Origin: Rhodococcus sp. B50
GTDB lineage: Bacteria; Actinomycetota; Actinomycetes; Mycobacteriales; Mycobacteriaceae
Length of the DNA stretch: 64,000 bases
NCBI RefSeq assembly: GCF_013602415.1
Contig: NZ_WPAG02000002.1
Span: 2,049,480 to 2,113,479, forward strand
Direction of reading: 5' to 3'
In this document: one piece after another, positions 49,182 through 56,478 of the stretch
Layout of the letters: each line of letters opens with the position of its first letter
Position numbering within the stretch: position 1 is the stretch's first letter
Translations under genes and position numbers: made by a program
Notes under the pieces: model-generated
Seen by the model: the letters and a program-made list of their open reading frames with translations, nothing else
Database searches by the model: none
What the model was told of the DNA's origin: nothing

Positions 49182-50588
49182 TCAGCCGACGAGCCGGTCG
49201 GCCCCGGCGGTGGCAGCGGACCACAGCGCCGGTTGCGGCGCGGCCCACGGCATCGTGTGCAGCACATCGAGGGGGTTGTGTCCGAGCAGCACCGAGTACC
49301 GCGCGGCCACCGCGGGGGTGCGGCTCTCCCCTTCGACACAGTGCACCGCCACGGTCTTCCCCTCCGACCGCAGCGTCCGGACGGTACGCGCCGCGTCGTC
49401 CACCGTGAAGGCGAGGTTCTGATTGCGACGATGATCGGCGTCGGCCACCCAGAACTCGATGTGTTCGGAGGCGTGCGGCGCCGGTCCCACCCGGCACAGG
49501 CTCACCACGGCGTCGACCTCGCGCGAGCGCAGCAGGTCCGCACCGCCGAGCAGCACTCCGGCGTCGTGTGGGTGGGTGGACCGGCGATCGGTGCGGTAGC
49601 GCGCGTAGTCCACGACCGCGGCGGTGGGCCAGCCGCGGTCGTCGTCCCCGCCTCCCCATGCGGTGTGCAGTCCGAGGCGCACGAGATCGCGGGAGCGGTA
49701 GCCGGGCCAACCGTGCAGCATGCGCCGCCAGCGGGCCGGGACCGCGGACGCTCCCCACCGGGCGCCGAGCAGTCCACCGGCGATAGCGGCGACGGTGTCG
49801 GTGTCGTTGCCGGCGCGCACCGCGAGTTCGAGTGCCTCCTGCAGCTGTTCCGGCCCGTCGGCGCGTGCGTGGGTGATGGCCCACCAGGCCGCCTGCAGGG
49901 CGTGGACCACCCAGCCGTTGTTGTCGAACACCCGAGCGGTCGTGGCGGTTTCCGCCTCGGTGAGCAGTGCCGCCCAACGGCCGGCCACCGCGCGCGGCAG
50001 GTGGTCGAGGGCCAGACGAACGCCGTCGAAGGTGCCGTGGAGGACGGCGTGGCGGATGGCGAACGACCAGATGCGGCACGCTTCGGACGCCTGCTCGTCG
50101 TCGTGGGTGAGGCTGCTGATCTCATGGGCTGCGGCCAGGCACTTGCCCGCGTCGTCGAGATGGGCCAGGCCCACGGGCGCGGTGCGCATGAGCGAACCGT
50201 TGCCTCCCTTGCGGCCGGACAGGCTTCGGGCGCGGGCCTGCATGGTCGTGGCGGAGGATCCGGCAGCCGCGAGCACGGCCCGGGTCTGGTTGCCGATGTC
50301 CTTGGGCCGGGTGGCGTACCAGTGCCGGAACTGGGCCGCCACGGCGTCGAGACCCGCACCCCGGCCGATGTCGGCTCCGGTGGCAGAGATCTCCGCGACG
50401 GCCAGTGCCATGGAGGTGTCGTCCGTCCACTCGCCGGGCTCGAACGGCCCGAGGCCGCCTCCGATCATGTCGATTCGCGTCTCGGAAGTCGGGTACGTGA
50501 ATTCGTATCCGGCCCCGAGCGCGTCGCCCGCGGCGGTGGCGAGCAGGACACCGGCGGCCCGGTCGTTCTGCATTGCGGTGAGCCTCAT
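49182..50588 (-). CDS. ADP-ribosylglycohydrolase fused to a dual-specificity phosphatase-like domain
   Basis: The 468-aa protein joins two domains. Residues 1 to about 310 are a DraG-type ADP-ribosylglycohydrolase with GDALGAGYEF, the metal motif EWTDDTSMALA and AGNDTDTVAAIAGGLLGA. Residues about 340-468 form a cysteine-phosphatase-like domain with HCVEGESRTP (Cys417, Arg423, the CX5R signature). The first domain would remove ADP-ribose from arginine or other acceptors; the second could act on phosphoproteins or ADP-ribose-derived phosphates. It is divergent from the NUDIX-type regulator across a shared dyad. Confidence 0.87.
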   Translation of the reverse strand: MRLTAMQNDRAAGVLLATAAGDALGAGYEFTYPTSETRIDMIGGGLGPFEPGEWTDDTSMALAVAEISATGADIGRGAGLDAVAAQFRHWYATRPKDIGNQTRAVLAAAGSSATTMQARARSLSGRKGGNGSLMRTAPVGLAHLDDAGKCLAAAHEISSLTHDDEQASEACRIWSFAIRHAVLHGTFDGVRLALDHLPRAVAGRWAALLTEAETATTARVFDNNGWVVHALQAAWWAITHARADGPEQLQEALELAVRAGNDTDTVAAIAGGLLGARWGASAVPARWRRMLHGWPGYRSRDLVRLGLHTAWGGGDDDRGWPTAAVVDYARYRTDRRSTHPHDAGVLLGGADLLRSREVDAVVSLCRVGPAPHASEHIEFWVADADHRRNQNLAFTVDDAARTVRTLRSEGKTVAVHCVEGESRTPAVAARYSVLLGHNPLDVLHTMPWAAPQPALWSAATAGADRLVG

Positions 50589-50611
50589 GAGAACCCCTAT
50601 TCGATCAATGT

Positions 50612-50629
50612 TGCGCTAACATTAGCGCA
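50612..50629. promoter_or_regulatory. Perfect operator dyad TGCGCTAA-CA-TTAGCGCA with overlapping divergent promoters
   Basis: Two 8-bp arms (50612-50619, 50622-50629) surround CA and are themselves flanked by direct ATCAATG heptamers (50604-50610, 50629-50635). On the minus strand, TGGACA (50642-50647), a 17-bp spacer and TAATGT (50619-50624) form a promoter for the hydrolase. On the plus strand, TAACAT (50617-50622) can serve the regulator gene. A protein on this dyad would block both. Confidence 0.65.
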
Positions 50630-50640
50630 TCAATGCTTGA

Positions 50641-51315
50641 ATGTCCACCATGGGCATATCGACCGACCCGACCGGCAGGTCGCTCACCGACTATCCACGA
50701 CCCTCGGTCGCCGTGGACGTCGCGGTCCTCACCGTCGACGAAGTACTGAAGGTGTTGGTCGTCGAACGTCCCGACGGCAGCTACGCACTGCCGGGCACCT
50801 TCCTGCACCCCGGCGAGCGACTCGCCGAGGCCGCCGAACGCGCCCTTCGCGACAAGGCCGGCCTCACCGGCGTCGACTTCCACCAGCTGGCCATGCTCGA
50901 CGATCCCGAACGCGACGACCGCGGATGGGTGTTGTCGATGGCCCACGGCGCTGCCGTGCCGGTCGCCGAGATCCCCGCCGAGGCGCACCTCGTGCCGACG
51001 ACCGAGACCACCGACCTCGCCTTCGACCATTCCGAGATCGTCGAACTGGCCGTCGCCGACCTACGGCGCCGGTACTCCGCCGAGGTCGACCCCGGCAACT
51101 TCCTCGGCGAGCAGTTCACCGTGCTCGACCTGCGCCTGCTGTACGAAATCGTCTATGCACGCAGCTATCCCAAGGACACCTTCCGCAGGCATCTGCTGCA
51201 CGGACTCGAACCCACCGGCGAACTGCGCAGGGAGGGCACCGGCCGGCCCGCGGAGATCTACCGCCGGCGCGACACTCCCCTGCCGTCGTCCACCGCCGCC
51301 TTCCTGATGCAGTGA
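50641..51315 (+). CDS. NrtR-type regulator (NUDIX domain plus winged helix)
   Basis: The 224-aa protein has an N-terminal NUDIX-like domain (LVVERPDGSYALPGTFLHPG then LAEAAERALRDKAGL). Its NUDIX box lacks several catalytic glutamates, as in the ligand-sensing NrtR family. The C-terminal winged helix includes FTVLDLRLLYEIVYARSYPK and FRRHLLHGLEPTG. NrtR proteins bind ADP-ribose and control NAD metabolism genes. The divergent ADP-ribosylglycohydrolase and the dyad between them fit this role exactly. The ATG at 50641 lacks a ribosome binding site; the ATG at 50650 is an alternative. Confidence 0.87.
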   Translation: MSTMGISTDPTGRSLTDYPRPSVAVDVAVLTVDEVLKVLVVERPDGSYALPGTFLHPGERLAEAAERALRDKAGLTGVDFHQLAMLDDPERDDRGWVLSMAHGAAVPVAEIPAEAHLVPTTETTDLAFDHSEIVELAVADLRRRYSAEVDPGNFLGEQFTVLDLRLLYEIVYARSYPKDTFRRHLLHGLEPTGELRREGTGRPAEIYRRRDTPLPSSTAAFLMQ

Positions 51316-51319
51316 CGCC

Positions 51320-52228
51320 TCAGGCCACCAGCGCGTGCGCGATCTCGGCGGCCACAGCGACGTTCCCGCGATAGACCGCGATATTCGTCTCGAGCGAGCG
51401 CCCCTCGGTGGCCCGGTGCATGTGGTCGAGCACGAACGGGGTGAGCGCCTTACCGCGCGTCCCGGCCTCCGCGGCTGCGCGTTCGGCCTCCGCGAGCACC
51501 CGGTCGTGCAGTTCCGGATCGATCTGAGCCTCGGCCGCTACCGGATTCGCGACGAGCACCGCCGACCGCAGACCCAATCCGTCCCGGGCCCGCGCCACCG
51601 CCGCGGCCTGTTGCGCCGACTCGACGTCGTCGACGACGCAGCCGCTGTCGCGCACGTAGAAGCCGGGAAAGCGCGTGGTCCGGTAACCGACCACGATCAC
51701 CCCGAGGGTCTCGAGTCGTTCGAGTGTCGCGGGGATGTCGAGGACGGACTTCACCCCTCCGCTCACGACGAGTATCGGAAGTGTCGCCAGCGCAACGAGA
51801 TCCGCACTCTCGTCGAAGGTCGTCGCCGCTCCCCGATGCACTCCGCCGAGCCCTCCGGTGGCGAAGACATCGATCCCGGCGCGATGCGCGAGCAGCGCCG
51901 TCGCCGACACCGTCGTCCCGCCGTGCACTCCCTTGGCCGCTGCGACCGGCAGGTCGCGAAGGCCGAGCTTGACGGCCGGGGAATCCTGCGCGCCGAGCAT
52001 GCGGATCTGCTGTTCCGACAGACCGACGGTCGGGGTTCCGTCGACGACCCCGATGGTCGCGGGCACCACCCCGGAGTCGCGCAGACGCTGTTCGGCGTCG
52101 AGCGCGACCTCGACGTTGCGTGGACGGGTGAGGCCGTGTGTGAAGATCGTCGATTCGAGCGCCACGACGGGCCGGCGGGCCGCGATCGCCTCGCGCACGA
52201 AGTCCGCGACGCGGATCGGTTCACTCAT
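51320..52228 (-). CDS. psuG: Pseudouridine-5'-phosphate glycosidase
   Basis: The 302-aa enzyme has VVALESTIFTHGLTRPRN, GVVDGTPTVGLSE, the catalytic-lysine region KLGLRDLPVAAAKGVHGGTT and GGLGGVHRGA, all matching PsuG. It cleaves pseudouridine 5'-phosphate to uracil and ribose 5-phosphate. The usual kinase partner psuK is not in this window. The ATG at 52228 follows a TATCGT hexamer by 7 nt, suggesting a leaderless transcript. It ends 4 nt from the convergent NrtR-type gene. Confidence 0.92.
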   Translation of the reverse strand: MSEPIRVADFVREAIAARRPVVALESTIFTHGLTRPRNVEVALDAEQRLRDSGVVPATIGVVDGTPTVGLSEQQIRMLGAQDSPAVKLGLRDLPVAAAKGVHGGTTVSATALLAHRAGIDVFATGGLGGVHRGAATTFDESADLVALATLPILVVSGGVKSVLDIPATLERLETLGVIVVGYRTTRFPGFYVRDSGCVVDDVESAQQAAAVARARDGLGLRSAVLVANPVAAEAQIDPELHDRVLAEAERAAAEAGTRGKALTPFVLDHMHRATEGRSLETNIAVYRGNVAVAAEIAHALVA

Positions 52229-52235
52229 ACGACCG

Positions 52236-52241
52236 ACGATA
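52236..52241 (-). promoter_or_regulatory. -10 element TATCGT, likely leaderless start of psuG
   Basis: On the minus strand TATCGT ends 7 nt before the ATG at 52228, and no ribosome binding site is visible. It lies within the 20-nt gap after the upstream gene. Confidence 0.4.
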
Positions 52242-52248
52242 ACGCGGC

Positions 52249-52809
52249 CTATCCGAGCGCCGCGGCCGTGCGGCGACCCATCTTCGCGAGAATGCGGGTC
52301 GTGCGGTCGGCGTCGTCGGGAGCGTCCACCGCCGGTGCGCAGACACCGTCCATGTAGAGGGCGTCGCCGAAGCTGTCGGCGCCCGCCTCGATCCGATCGA
52401 GTTCGGCGTCGGAGAAGGTCGCGTCGGCTCCCGCACTGCGCGCGATGTCCCAGCGGTGCACGAGCATGTCCCAGATGTAGAACTGTTCGAAGGTCGCGCC
52501 CACCGTCGTCGGCCCGAAGTACCCGTCGTAGGTCGTCGAGACGAGTGCATCGTCGGCGAGGATCTCGGCGATACGCGCCGTGTGTGCCTTCCAGGCCTCG
52601 GCGGGACGGTCGGTATCGGGCCGCTCGCCCGTCTCGACACCGCGACCGGCGAAGAAGTCCCGCTGCGTGTCGATGATGTGGGCCAGGACGTCGCGCGCCG
52701 TCCACCCCTCACACGGTGACGGTGCGTCCCACTCGGTGTCGCGCAGGGACGCGATCACGTCGGTGAGCGGCTTGTCGGCCTCTGCGTGTCGCAGTGCTGT
52801 TGTATTCAT
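52249..52809 (-). CDS. DinB/MDMPI-fold protein, TIGR03086-like
   Basis: The 186-aa protein has the family pattern IASLRDTEWDAPSPCEGWTA then RDVLAHIIDTQRDFFAG with a metal-binding His, and FYIWDMLVHRWDIARSAG. The fold uses a His-rich metal site and often a low-molecular-weight thiol such as mycothiol. It sits 20 nt upstream of psuG and divergent from the AraC regulator, which may control it. Reaction unknown. Confidence 0.85.
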   Translation of the reverse strand: MNTTALRHAEADKPLTDVIASLRDTEWDAPSPCEGWTARDVLAHIIDTQRDFFAGRGVETGERPDTDRPAEAWKAHTARIAEILADDALVSTTYDGYFGPTTVGATFEQFYIWDMLVHRWDIARSAGADATFSDAELDRIEAGADSFGDALYMDGVCAPAVDAPDDADRTTRILAKMGRRTAAALG

Positions 52810-52845
52810 GACTCGATACTGACGACCACCGAGGGCGAGGTATTG

Positions 52846-53763
52846 ATGAAACCCGACGGCGACGACCCGGCGGCCCGACACCCCGACGGTCGCGACGACA
52901 TCGAACGTGCCCACCTGAAGGATCCGCACGACGCCTCGCACACCATCCACCGTTATCCGGCCGCGCCCGACCTCACGGATCTGATGCAGCGGTACTGGAT
53001 TCCGGTCTGGTCGGTACCGCCCGGCCGGGAGGCACCCCAGCGGGTGCTGCGGTATCCGGTCTGTCAGGTGGTGGTCGCGCACGACTACGCGCGCTTCTAC
53101 GGCGTCGAGCACGGACTGTCCACGGTCACACTCACCGGCGAGGGCTGGGCGGTCGGGTCCATGCTCAGCCCTGCGGCCGGCGCCCTGCTCACCGGCACCT
53201 CGCTCGCGGCGTTCACCGACCGGGCGGTCGACCTCACCGACGTCCTCGGCGCGCCCGGCGCACGTCTGATCACGCGGATACGCGAAGCGATGGAGCACTG
53301 TCCGGACTCACCGGAATCGCACGCCTCGGCGATGGAAGCGTTCGACGATGCACTCCGCGCCTATCTGCCGATCGACGAGGAAGGGCGACTCGTCAACCGG
53401 GTGGTGGCGTTCGTCGAGGAGAACTCCGACGTCCTGCGGGTGGAGCAGGTCCGAGCAGAATTCGATCTCGGCGAGCGGGCCTTGCAACGCCTCGTCCATC
53501 GGCGGATCGGACTGACCCCGAAGTGGCTCATCCAGCGGCGGCGACTGCAGGAGGCCGCCGGGCGCCTACGCGACCGGTCCGGCTCGTTGTCGGAGGTCGC
53601 GGCCGTCCTCGGCTACGCCGACCAGCCCCACTTCGTGCGAGATTTCGCGAAGGTCGTGGGAATGACCCCCGGAACGTTCGCTGCTCGCTACGGCAGTGGC
53701 GACCGCCCTCCTCGGAGGGGTCCCGCGATTCCGGCGCATGTACCACATAGTGGAATGTCCTAA
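52846..53763 (+). CDS. AraC family transcriptional regulator
   Basis: The 305-aa protein has an N-terminal ligand domain of the DUF6597 type (HRYPAAPDLTDLMQRYWIPV) and a C-terminal AraC double helix-turn-helix. The latter shows QRLVHRRIGLTPKWLIQRRR, LSEVAAVLGYADQPHFVRDF and KVVGMTPGTF. GAGG lies 9 nt before the ATG. It is divergent from the TIGR03086-like gene, with only 36 bp between starts, so mutual regulation is likely. Confidence 0.88.
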   Translation: MKPDGDDPAARHPDGRDDIERAHLKDPHDASHTIHRYPAAPDLTDLMQRYWIPVWSVPPGREAPQRVLRYPVCQVVVAHDYARFYGVEHGLSTVTLTGEGWAVGSMLSPAAGALLTGTSLAAFTDRAVDLTDVLGAPGARLITRIREAMEHCPDSPESHASAMEAFDDALRAYLPIDEEGRLVNRVVAFVEENSDVLRVEQVRAEFDLGERALQRLVHRRIGLTPKWLIQRRRLQEAAGRLRDRSGSLSEVAAVLGYADQPHFVRDFAKVVGMTPGTFAARYGSGDRPPRRGPAIPAHVPHSGMS

Positions 53764-53856
53764 ACCCACGACGCCTCGCGATCAGGTAAATGTAACGAAG
53801 CACACAGGCAAGACGACCTACCTGTCGAAGCACGACGAAGAACGAAGGGGTTCATC

Positions 53857-54132
53857 GTGGGACACGACCGCCTACTTTTCATCGGACGTCCGGACGCGGA
53901 CGAGGTCGCGCACTGGAGCACTCTGCGCGAACTCGCACCTCAGCGAGGATGGAAGCCCACCCGGACATTCGAGCCCGGCGAAGTCGCCTGGGCCGTCGCC
54001 GCCGGCAGCGCCTTCGAGCAGTCCGGACCGACCGCCGAGGTGATCCACTCGCTGCAGGAAGCCGACATTCCCTGCACCAGCGCACTCGACGCCATCCGCC
54101 ACGCGTACTCGGCCTCACGCCTCTCGCTCTGA
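53857..54132 (+). CDS. Small protein of unknown function
   Basis: The 91-aa product (MGHDRLLFIGRPDADEVAHW at the start) looks like a compact alpha/beta domain, with no motif that I recognise. GAAGGGG lies 7 nt before the GTG, and codon bias is typical. It is monocistronic, between the AraC gene and a terminator hairpin. The 93-bp upstream gap is AT-rich (GGTAAATGTAACG) and presumably holds its promoter. Confidence 0.6.
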   Translation: MGHDRLLFIGRPDADEVAHWSTLRELAPQRGWKPTRTFEPGEVAWAVAAGSAFEQSGPTAEVIHSLQEADIPCTSALDAIRHAYSASRLSL

Positions 54133-54139
54133 CTCGCAT

Positions 54140-54179
54140 GCGGGTGGCCGTGCCTCAACGTCGCGGTGCGGCCACCCGC
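54140..54179. terminator. Convergent 11-bp hairpin terminator
   Basis: GCGGGTGGCCG (54140-54150) and CGGCCACCCGC (54169-54179) are exact complements, with an 18-nt loop, in the gap between converging genes. Confidence 0.65.
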
Positions 54180-54198
54180 TGTGCGTTCTGTCGGACGG

Positions 54199-54978
54199 CT
54201 AGCCGAAGGGGCTGACGTCGAGCCAGGACGCCAGGAACGCGCTGTCGCCGAAGACCTCCACGTCGGCCGCGTCCACCGGGCGCCGACGGTAGAGCACCAG
54301 CAGTAGTTCCGTCAGCGGTCCGCGTACCGCGACGGCACTCTTCTCGTGGGCGTGCCGCCACACGAACTCTTCCCCCGTCAGGTCCACGACCCACTCCGCC
54401 GGCGTGTCCGTCGCATGAAAGTGCAGTGTCCGGTCCGGACCGTGCAGCGCGCGGTGCCGTTCCGCATCGCGTCGCGGCCAGGTGACCACGGCCAGGTCGA
54501 GCCACTCGTCCACACTGTCGACCGCGAGGTCGTGTGCCACCACGAACTTCGCGCCCAGCGCAAGCGCAGCATCGGCGCGGTGCACGACCGTCTCGTGGGT
54601 GAACCGCCTGGCGAAGAACTCCGGGGTCTTCTTGCCGCCCGGGATCGGTGTCCACACCCGCATGTTCGGGCCGATCTCCCGCAGCGCGGTCCCGAGCTCG
54701 TGCGCTCCTGTCCGCAACCACGGGAGCAGCTCCTCCGGATCCTCGTCGACGTAGTCCGACAACTCCCGCATCGCGCGGTCGGTGCGCGGCATCGCCCCGT
54801 TCCCGCGGACCGCCTCGGCCGCCCATCGGTGCCCGTAGCCGATGTGCCTGGCGAGCTGACCGACGTTCCATCCCGGACACGACGGCACGGATGCGGTCAT
54901 GTCCTGCCCGGCCAGCGAGGTCGCCAGCAGTTCCGTTTGTTCGACGATCTCTCCGCAGTAACGCGCGTAGTCCAGCAT
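54199..54978 (-). CDS. MDMPI/DinB-fold family protein (TIGR03083-like)
   Basis: The 259-aa protein contains the N-terminal helical bundle with SVPSCPGWNVGQLARHIGYG (metal His in ARHIGYGH) and FFARRFTHETVVHRADAALA. A C-terminal SCP2-like domain starts near residue 165 (TLHFHATDTPAEWVVDLTGE). It is the third member of this superfamily in the window. AAGGGTAGG lies before the ATG at 54978. Substrate unknown; use of mycothiol is expected for the family. Confidence 0.85.
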   Translation of the reverse strand: MLDYARYCGEIVEQTELLATSLAGQDMTASVPSCPGWNVGQLARHIGYGHRWAAEAVRGNGAMPRTDRAMRELSDYVDEDPEELLPWLRTGAHELGTALREIGPNMRVWTPIPGGKKTPEFFARRFTHETVVHRADAALALGAKFVVAHDLAVDSVDEWLDLAVVTWPRRDAERHRALHGPDRTLHFHATDTPAEWVVDLTGEEFVWRHAHEKSAVAVRGPLTELLLVLYRRRPVDAADVEVFGDSAFLASWLDVSPFG

Positions 54979-55122
54979 GCCTACCCTTCGCACTCGGCCC
55001 GATACCCGCCCCGATTCTGCACGGTCGACCGTAGTCTGGGCGCCATACCCCTCTTGCTGTCCTCAAACAATTTTGGTGTTTTCGACGTCGCTGAGCGCGG
55101 TCGGAAACACCGAAGTTCGGGA

Positions 55123-56094
55123 TCAGGAGTGCTTGCGGAACAGAATCTCGGAAGTCGGACGGCGCGGCGTCGCCGCATCCGGAACCGGTCCCGTGCGTAC
55201 ACCGACCCGGATCATCACTTGCGGCACGCCCTCGATGCGGGCCGTTTCCCGCAGGAACGCACGTGAGGATTCGGATTCCGTCAGATGCGTGACGGAGCAG
55301 GTGGCCAGTCCACCGGCGGTGCACGCCAGGAGGACTGCCGACAGGGCTTCACCGCTCCGCAGCCAGTCGAGCCGCGCATCCGTCGTGGTCGACAGGAGAA
55401 GTATCGCGGCTCGGTCCTCCGTCTCCGCCGACTCGCCGGTCGCGTTGCCGGGAGGGAACTCCCGCTCGGTCGCCACCGTGCGCCGTCCCGGTGGGAGTGC
55501 GTCCGGAGGTATTCCGTCCGGGTACATCGCATGTCCGGCCCACCAGGTCAGTTCCGTCTGATAGGCAGGGTCGGAGCGACGCTCGCCGCCGATGCGACGG
55601 GACAACTCCTCGAGTGCAGGTCGCTCGTGCTCGGCGATGGTACTCAGGCGAACACCGGTGGGCTCGACGAGCGTCTGCAGAGCGCTCTCGGTCCGATCCC
55701 ACTCCTGCGGAGCCCCCATCGGTAACCGCTCGGTACGCCGGCGGCCGATCGCCTCTGCCATCCGGAGGTCGGTGTCGGTCACCGCGTCCACTCGGCGGAA
55801 GCGCAGAGTCGCGAGACAACGACGATTCGTCGCGTCCGGCATCCGTTCGACCACCGTGGCCCAGTGCCGGGCGGTGAGCGCAACCCGCAGATGGTGCAGC
55901 ACCGCTCCACAGGACAACAGCATCTGACGACCGGACGGATCGGTGGCCGGCAGGATGCGGTCACTGTCGCTGAACAGCGCAAGCTCGTCCGCGTCCAGAA
56001 TCCACCGCCACGGCTGACTGTTGTGCAGCGACGGCGCGCGACCCGCGAGCGCAACTGCCGACTCGAGAGTCCGACGGTCCGGCATCGTCTCCAC
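55123..56094 (-). CDS. Acg-like nitroreductase family protein
   Basis: The 323-aa protein has the Acg-family start LAGRAPSLHNSQPWRW, a duplicated nitroreductase half-domain layout, IGRRRTERLPMG and a final TPRRPTSEILFRKHS. Mycobacterial Acg (Rv2032) proteins occlude FMN in a closed pocket, belong to the DosR dormancy regulon and may sequester flavin rather than reduce nitro groups. GGAGG is spaced 6 nt from the GTG at 56094; an ATG three codons later is an alternative. I did not find a convincing DosR box upstream. The 143-bp downstream gap is AT-rich near 55065-55085. Confidence 0.85.
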   Translation of the reverse strand: METMPDRRTLESAVALAGRAPSLHNSQPWRWILDADELALFSDSDRILPATDPSGRQMLLSCGAVLHHLRVALTARHWATVVERMPDATNRRCLATLRFRRVDAVTDTDLRMAEAIGRRRTERLPMGAPQEWDRTESALQTLVEPTGVRLSTIAEHERPALEELSRRIGGERRSDPAYQTELTWWAGHAMYPDGIPPDALPPGRRTVATEREFPPGNATGESAETEDRAAILLLSTTTDARLDWLRSGEALSAVLLACTAGGLATCSVTHLTESESSRAFLRETARIEGVPQVMIRVGVRTGPVPDAATPRRPTSEILFRKHS

Positions 56095-56177
56095 TGCTGC
56101 CTCCGGGTTTCGACAGCGTCAGCTTCCAGTGTCACGTACAGCCGTCGGATTTCGACGAGATTCTCGCGGGGCGACCG

Positions 56178-56183
56178 TAAGCT
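56178..56183 (+). promoter_or_regulatory. -10 element TAAGCT, likely leaderless start of DUF4177 gene
   Basis: TAAGCT ends 6 nt before the ATG at 56190, with no ribosome binding site. It supports a leaderless transcript. Confidence 0.4.
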
Positions 56184-56189
56184 GAACGG

Positions 56190-56387
56190 ATGTACTCGTA
56201 CAAGGTGATCGAGATCCGCGAGGGCATGCTCGGCGGGAAGATGTCCGGCGGCAAGCTCGAGAAGATCCTCAATGATCATGCCCGAGAGGGGTGGCGCCTG
56301 AAGGCGATCACCTCCGCCGACATCAAGGGACGGATCGGTCCCGGTGGCGTCGAGGGAATGCTCGTGACGTTCGAACGCGAAGAATAG
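56190..56387 (+). CDS. DUF4177 family small protein
   Basis: The 65-aa protein (MYSYKVIEIREGML at the start, KILNDHAREGWRLKAIT in the middle) fits the DUF4177 pattern: a beta-alpha-beta unit with the conserved LN-HA-EGW-L stretch. Function is unknown. It lies 91 nt before the MFS transporter gene on the same strand but probably has its own promoter. Confidence 0.8.
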   Translation: MYSYKVIEIREGMLGGKMSGGKLEKILNDHAREGWRLKAITSADIKGRIGPGGVEGMLVTFEREE

Positions 56388-56478
56388 CAGTCATGTCGCG
56401 GCGAATGCCGGTACCCATCGATGACGGCAGTGGCTCCCGTCGGCCGTTTCCGGCGACCTGACGACGAAGGACGGACAG

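Noticed and set aside
55040..55100. AT-rich patch upstream of the MDMPI-like gene as a promoter (TTGTTT-N17-TATGGC)
   Set aside because: The -10 match is poor and the distance to the gene gives no further support; too weak to list as a feature.
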